Shown piece after piece: positions 31,923 through 35,580 of a stretch of DNA of 35,580 nt. Origin of the DNA: Proteobacteria bacterium TMED61 (lineage in GTDB: Bacteria > Pseudomonadota > Gammaproteobacteria > Arenicellales > UBA868); contig NHDO01000005.1 of the NCBI GenBank assembly GCA_002171735.1, positions 1 through 35,580 on the forward strand. The letters are read 5' to 3'. The notes under the pieces were generated by a model. The model was given only the letters and a program-made list of their open reading frames with translations, made no database searches and was not told where the DNA came from. Numbering within the stretch: the stretch's first letter is position 1; each line of letters begins with the position of its first letter. A program made the translations under genes and the position numbers.

Positions 31923-32944
31923 TTAGCCGCTAGCATTACTTCTAAAGCATCAGCTTGTTTTTTACCATATGATGCAACTTTAGTTTTAAGATCTTGTTTA
32001 AAATCTAAACCCATTTGAACAACCAATTTATGTGGTCTTACACCATCAGCCATTGGATATTCGAATGTATTATTAACAATATGTTCTTGAGCTTCTTTAG
32101 TTAATAAAAACTCTAATAACTTAATAGCGTTAGCTTTATTTGGAGCATATTTTAAAATTCCACCACCACTAACATTCATATGTGTTCCTCTATTGTCTTG
32201 GTTAGGAAAAAATGGTTTAACTTTTTTTGCTGCAGCTTGTTGTTCGGGACCTTTTTTTCCAGACAACATTAGTGCAAGATAGTAAGTATTTGCTACTGCA
32301 AGATCTGCTTCACCTGCAGCTACTGCTAATATTTGAGCTCTATCGTTACCTTTAGAATCTCTAGCCATATTTGAAACTACTCCTTTTGCCCATTCAGCAG
32401 TTTTCTTTTTACCATTATTCTGAATTAACGAAGCAACAAGAGATTGATTATATACATTGTTTGATTTTCTTATAACAACTTTACCTTTCCACTTAGGGTC
32501 TGCTAAACCTTCGTAAGTTAATCCTTTAAGGTCAGCTTGACTTACTCTTTCTGGAGAATAATAAATTATTCTTGCTCTTTTTGCTATTCCAGTCCAATAA
32601 GCTGTTCTAAAGTTAGATGGTACTACTGCTTTTACAGCTTTTGAACTTGCACCTTTTTGAAACATTCCTTTTGCTTGAAATGCTCCTAATCTTCCAGCAT
32701 CAGCAGTAATATATAAATCAGCAATACAATCTTTACCTTCTTCAGTTATTCTTTTTTGTAATGCTTTGTCTTTACCTGAAACTATATTAACTTTGATACC
32801 AGTTTTTTTTGTAAATTTTTCATATAACTGAATATCAGAGTCGTAATGTCTTGCGCTAAAAACATTAACCTCAGCAGAAAAAACTTTGGTAATTGAACTC
32901 ATCATTACAAACATTGCAATTAATGAAACTAAAATTTTCTTCAT
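31913..32944 (-). CDS. fbpA: Fe(III) ABC transporter, periplasmic binding protein (FbpA/FutA type)
   Basis: 343 residues with a signal peptide (KKILVSLIAMFVMMSSITKVFSA, cleavage near residue 24). The mature N-terminus VNVFSARHYDSD contains the His33/Tyr34 pair expected in FutA/SfuA-like proteins, and ANTYYLALM carries the twin Tyr that bind Fe(III). Further blocks GRLGAFQAKGMFQKG and FEYPMADGV are family features. It binds ferric iron in the periplasm and passes it to FbpBC. The upstream promoter is overlaid by two Fur-box-like sequences, so iron starvation should induce it. The first gene of its transcript. Confidence 0.92.
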   Translation of the reverse strand: MKKILVSLIAMFVMMSSITKVFSAEVNVFSARHYDSDIQLYEKFTKKTGIKVNIVSGKDKALQKRITEEGKDCIADLYITADAGRLGAFQAKGMFQKGASSKAVKAVVPSNFRTAYWTGIAKRARIIYYSPERVSQADLKGLTYEGLADPKWKGKVVIRKSNNVYNQSLVASLIQNNGKKKTAEWAKGVVSNMARDSKGNDRAQILAVAAGEADLAVANTYYLALMLSGKKGPEQQAAAKKVKPFFPNQDNRGTHMNVSGGGILKYAPNKANAIKLLEFLLTKEAQEHIVNNTFEYPMADGVRPHKLVVQMGLDFKQDLKTKVASYGKKQADALEVMLAAKWK

Positions 32945-32980
32945 TTTTTTTCTTTTTTTATATTATTATTAATCGAGATC

Positions 32981-33009
32981 TATATATTGATAATGATAAT
33001 TATTGTCAA
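32981..33009 (-). promoter_or_regulatory. fbpA promoter
   Basis: On the minus strand, TTGACA (33009-33004, perfect -35), 17 bases, TATATA (32986-32981, four of six -10 matches). Transcription would begin about 30 bases before the fbpA ATG. The best sigma-70 pattern in the window; the spacer is itself a Fur-box-like sequence. Confidence 0.75.
32989..33007. promoter_or_regulatory. Fur-box-like operator 1 at the fbpA promoter
   Basis: GATAATGATAATTATTGTC matches 17 of 19 positions of the classical Fur consensus GATAATGATAATCATTATC. It fills the space between the -10 and -35 boxes and overlaps the -35, so a bound iron-loaded repressor would exclude RNA polymerase. Confidence 0.78.
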
Positions 33010-33016
33010 TAGGATT

Positions 33017-33035
33017 AATAATCATTATCATTATA
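33017..33035. promoter_or_regulatory. Fur-box-like operator 2 upstream of fbpA
   Basis: AATAATCATTATCATTATA; its reverse complement matches 16 of 19 positions of the classical Fur consensus. It lies just upstream of the -35 box, 9 bases from operator 1, allowing two dimers to bind side by side. Confidence 0.65.
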
Positions 33036-33082
33036 ATATTATACAACTCTTACGTGTATAAGTATTTTTGAAATAGTTTTAT

Positions 33083-33610
33083 TTAGTGACCGGGAAACTC
33101 TAAAAGATTGATTGTTTTATAGGATTGTTTAACTAATAAATCATTTCCACCAAGATCAAATAAGTTTATCACAAAAACAAAAGCAGCCACTTTAGCCTTA
33201 GCAAGCTCAATTAATTTGGCAGCAGCTTCTGCTGTACCACCTGTAGCAATCAAATCGTCAACAATTAAAACTTTTTCATTCATCTCAAGCGAGTCCTTGT
33301 GCATTTCTAAAGTGGCCTTCCCATATTCAAGTTCAAAATCTATAGAATATTTTTCAGAAGGTAATTTATTTTTTTTTCTTAATAAAATAAGAGGTTTATT
33401 TAAAGAATATGATAGGGCAGAAGCAAATAGAAATCCCCTAGATTCTATTGCTGCAATTTTATTGAATTCTAAACCTTTAGTGAGATCAATCATTTGATCA
33501 ATACTATTTTTAAAGGCATCTTTATCTTTAACCAGGGTTGTAATATCCCTAAAAAGTATCCCTTTTTTAGGGTAATCTTTAATTGACCTTATATATTTTT
33601 TTAAGTCCAT
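33083..33610 (-). CDS. apt: Adenine phosphoribosyltransferase
   Basis: 175 residues, standard length. The PRPP-binding motif VLIVDDLIATGGTAEAA and the N-terminal IKDYPKKGILFRDITTLVKD are diagnostic, with AAIESRGFLFASAL between. Converts adenine plus PRPP to AMP. It is divergent from mtnP by 47 bases, which releases adenine from methylthioadenosine, so the two remove and reuse the same base. The spacer is A/T-only in most parts and must hold both promoters. Confidence 0.95.
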   Translation of the reverse strand: MDLKKYIRSIKDYPKKGILFRDITTLVKDKDAFKNSIDQMIDLTKGLEFNKIAAIESRGFLFASALSYSLNKPLILLRKKNKLPSEKYSIDFELEYGKATLEMHKDSLEMNEKVLIVDDLIATGGTAEAAAKLIELAKAKVAAFVFVINLFDLGGNDLLVKQSYKTINLLEFPGH

Positions 33611-33657
33611 TTTTTTTTAAAATTATAATAAATAGAGTATAGTAATAATATTATTAT

Positions 33658-34530
33658 ATGACAAATTCAAAATTAGCAATCATTGGAGGTAGTGGTCTTT
33701 ATGATGTTGAGGATTTTAAAGATAGAGAATTAATAAAAATACAAACTCCATGGGGAGAGCCCTCTGATAGTATTATAAAAACCAGATATAACAATAAAGA
33801 AATATTTTTTTTACCAAGACATGGACGTGGACATTTTATATCTCCATCTAATATAAACTTTAGAGCAAATATTGACGCTTTAAAACAATTAGGTGTTAGT
33901 GACATTGTGTCTATTTCAGCCGTTGGATCTCTTAAAGAAAATTTACAACCAGGAAAGTTTGTAATTGTTGATCAATTTATTGATAGAACGTTTGCAAGAA
34001 ATAAAACTTTTTTTGATGATGAAATTGTTGCTCATGTTTCTATGGCTTATCCGACTTCAAGTGGTTTAATGAATGCTTGCGAAGAAGCAATTAAAAAAGA
34101 AAAAATTGAATATCAACGTGGCGGCACATATGTGGTTATGGAAGGTCCACAATTTTCAACTTTAGCAGAATCTAATCTTTATAGATCATGGAAAGCTGAT
34201 GTTATTGGAATGACAAATATGCCAGAAGCTAAATTAGCTAGAGAGGCAGAAATAAGATATGCATCAGTATCAATGGTTACCGATTATGATTGTTGGCATC
34301 CTGATCATGAAAATGTTGACGTTCAACAAGTCATAAAAGTTCTTTTAGGCAATGCAGCTAAAGCAAAAAATATGATTAAAAATCTTATAGATAATTTTGA
34401 AAAACATATTGATCCAAAAGACCCTACTAACAATTGTTTAGATGTAGCAATTATTACGGCTCCAGAAAAAAGAACTCAAAAAACAAAAGATAAATTAAAA
34501 ACGGTCGCAGGTAGAGTATTAAATAAATGA
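33658..34530 (+). CDS. mtnP: S-methyl-5'-thioadenosine phosphorylase
   Basis: 290 residues, PNP/MTAP family. IGGSGLYDVEDF at the start (phosphate site), FLPRHGRGHFISPSNINFRANIDALKQLGV, EGPQFSTLAESNLYRSWKADVIGMTNMPEAKLAREAEIRYASVSMVTDYDCW: the TNMPE and TDYDCW blocks mark MTAP-type proteins. It splits methylthioadenosine (from polyamine, quorum-signal or ethylene-type reactions of SAM) into adenine and methylthioribose-1-phosphate. It overlaps the next gene by 4 bases (ATGA), and mtnA follows that gene, making a methionine-salvage unit. Confidence 0.93.
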   Translation: MTNSKLAIIGGSGLYDVEDFKDRELIKIQTPWGEPSDSIIKTRYNNKEIFFLPRHGRGHFISPSNINFRANIDALKQLGVSDIVSISAVGSLKENLQPGKFVIVDQFIDRTFARNKTFFDDEIVAHVSMAYPTSSGLMNACEEAIKKEKIEYQRGGTYVVMEGPQFSTLAESNLYRSWKADVIGMTNMPEAKLAREAEIRYASVSMVTDYDCWHPDHENVDVQQVIKVLLGNAAKAKNMIKNLIDNFEKHIDPKDPTNNCLDVAIITAPEKRTQKTKDKLKTVAGRVLNK

Positions 34531-35456
34531 AGAAAATATTATTATTATTAATAGCAATAACTTTTTCAACCAATTTATATGCAGATAAGCTTCTTAAAAA
34601 TGGTTTTCTTAATAATAAAATGAACTATGAAAAAGATCAGAATATTAACGATCCAACAAATAAAATAATTCTTATTTATAATCATGGCCAAAACACTCAT
34701 GATGGCAAATCTTCTAATTGTGTATGGAAAAATGGGATAAGAAATATTTCCTCTTTAGTTGGAGAAAAAGTTAAAGGAAAAGAAATAATGGTTTATCTTT
34801 TGTGCACAGGTAAATTAGCAGGTGATGATAAAAGATTATGGAAAAAGAAAAAATTTAAACCACCCTATAAAGGAAAACCTAAATTAGAAAAAAGATTGGA
34901 CGCCAACTTAGAACTCATTGATTCATTTGTTTCAAAAGGAGTTCCTAATAAACAAATTATTTTAACAGGTCATTCTTGTGGAGGGTGGATGACTATGATG
35001 CTATTGGCAAGATATCCCGATAAAGCAAGTGGTGGAATTTCATTAATGCAAGCTTGTTATGGAGAAATATCTAGAGATTTTAAAGTTAAGAAAGTTGGAA
35101 TAGATAAAGCTTTAGAAAAGTTTAGAAAAAAAGAAGGTTCAGGACCAGCTGATATGCGACAAGCACAAATTGATGAAATTAAAAAAAGTAAAAATTTACC
35201 TGTTTTGGTTTTTACACATCCAAAAGATCCTTATGATGGATTGTTATCTGATTGGGTAGAAGAAATTCCAGGTGTCCAAAGAATAATTATTTCAGAAGAC
35301 AAAACAATTAATGGAAAAAAATGTTACAGAATTGGAATTAATAATGGTGAAAAATGGAAGGAACCTGTTAAAAACTATCACGACATGGATATGACAGATT
35401 GTTTTCAGTATTATAATCCAACAATATTAAAATATATAGCTTCAAGATTAAAATGA
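34527..35456 (+). CDS. Exported alpha/beta hydrolase-like protein inside the methionine salvage operon
   Basis: 309 residues with a signal peptide (KKILLLLIAITFSTNLYA, cleavage near residue 19). The hydrolase elements are IILIYNHGQNTHDG (oxyanion-hole region), nucleophile elbow TGHSCGGW (Ser), an Asp in THPKDPYDG and a His in KNYHDMDMTD. Three or four Cys may form disulfides in the periplasm. It overlaps mtnP and mtnA by 4 bases each (ATGA on both sides), so it is co-translated with cytoplasmic salvage enzymes although its own product is exported. Substrate unknown. Confidence 0.8.
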   Translation: MKKILLLLIAITFSTNLYADKLLKNGFLNNKMNYEKDQNINDPTNKIILIYNHGQNTHDGKSSNCVWKNGIRNISSLVGEKVKGKEIMVYLLCTGKLAGDDKRLWKKKKFKPPYKGKPKLEKRLDANLELIDSFVSKGVPNKQIILTGHSCGGWMTMMLLARYPDKASGGISLMQACYGEISRDFKVKKVGIDKALEKFRKKEGSGPADMRQAQIDEIKKSKNLPVLVFTHPKDPYDGLLSDWVEEIPGVQRIIISEDKTINGKKCYRIGINNGEKWKEPVKNYHDMDMTDCFQYYNPTILKYIASRLK

Positions 35457-35580
35457 AAATAGAAGGAAAAGAATATCGTACAATTTGGTTTGATGAAAAA
35501 AATCAAGCTGTAAAAATTATTGATCAAACAAAACTTCCACATCAATTTATAATTAAAGATCTTAAAACAGTAAAAGATGC
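35453..35580 (+). CDS. mtnA: S-methyl-5-thioribose-1-phosphate isomerase, partial (N-terminus)
   Basis: Only the first 42 codons are in the window; the rest lies beyond the right edge. MKIEGKEYRTIWFDE followed by IIDQTKLPHQFIIKDLKTV is the usual N-terminus of MtnA (the (Y/F)RT(I/L)W...DQ..LP pattern). It isomerises methylthioribose-1-phosphate, the product of MtnP, to methylthioribulose-1-phosphate. Starts in ATGA overlap with the exported hydrolase gene. Confidence 0.88.
   Translation, partial: MKIEGKEYRTIWFDEKNQAVKIIDQTKLPHQFIIKDLKTVKD

Noticed and set aside
1-35580. Mobile element, prophage, defence system or CRISPR array
   Set aside because: No transposase, integrase, direct-repeat array or phage gene is visible; composition is uniform apart from the tRNA and the tmoX terminator. 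The tRNA is not followed by an integrase or a repeated 3' end.

Overview
The window is about 35.6 kb of very AT-rich DNA with short or overlapping gene boundaries. Its content (TMAO uptake and demethylation, glutamate-linked methylamine metabolism, heterotetrameric sarcosine-oxidase-type demethylase, FbpABC iron uptake, methionine salvage) points to a streamlined marine alphaproteobacterium of the SAR11 / Candidatus Pelagibacter type. This is inferred from gene content and composition; no 16S gene is present. There is no insertion sequence, phage gene, CRISPR array or transcriptional regulator gene, and no gene-free stretch longer than 300 bases.

Region 1 (1-12937) is a methylated-amine locus built around a divergent promoter at about 7.6 kb. 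Leftward run tdm (TMAO demethylase), an FAD amine oxidoreductase of unknown substrate, gmaS, and mgsA-mgsB-mgsC (the last cut by the window edge). Rightward run tmoX (TMAO-binding protein), a strong terminator, two unassigned envelope genes (a MORN-repeat protein and a membrane-anchored protein), then tmoV and tmoW. TMAO would be imported, demethylated to dimethylamine and formaldehyde, and the methylamine nitrogen passed through gamma-glutamylmethylamide to N-methylglutamate.

Region 2 (12940-20641) follows tmoW by 2 bases and is the least explained part: iron-type alcohol dehydrogenase, class I glutamine-amidotransferase-like protein, luciferase-like flavin monooxygenase, SAM methyltransferase, 'amino acid synthesis' (DUF1185) protein, alpha/beta hydrolase, aldehyde dehydrogenase and an EamA permease. 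The monooxygenase + aldehyde dehydrogenase + hydrolase trio resembles the ring-opening logic of trigonelline degradation (TgnB/TgnC/TgnD). I propose it degrades an N-methylated heterocycle such as homarine or trigonelline, with products entering the methylamine and C1 genes on either side.

Region 3 (20652-27538) is C1 oxidation: formate-tetrahydrofolate ligase (fhs) divergent from a four-subunit sarcosine oxidase / N-methylglutamate dehydrogenase operon (SoxBDAG order). Region 4 (27603-28386) is a CAT-anticodon tRNA followed 5 bases later by a transaldolase-family gene. Region 5 (28392-33035, leftward) is iron uptake: fbpA behind a promoter covered by Fur-box-like sequences, a small Cys-rich ORF, a perfect 34-base palindrome acting as a probable terminator, a peroxiredoxin, then fbpB and fbpC. 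Region 6 (33083-35580) is purine and methionine salvage: apt divergent from mtnP, an exported alpha/beta hydrolase, and the start of mtnA.
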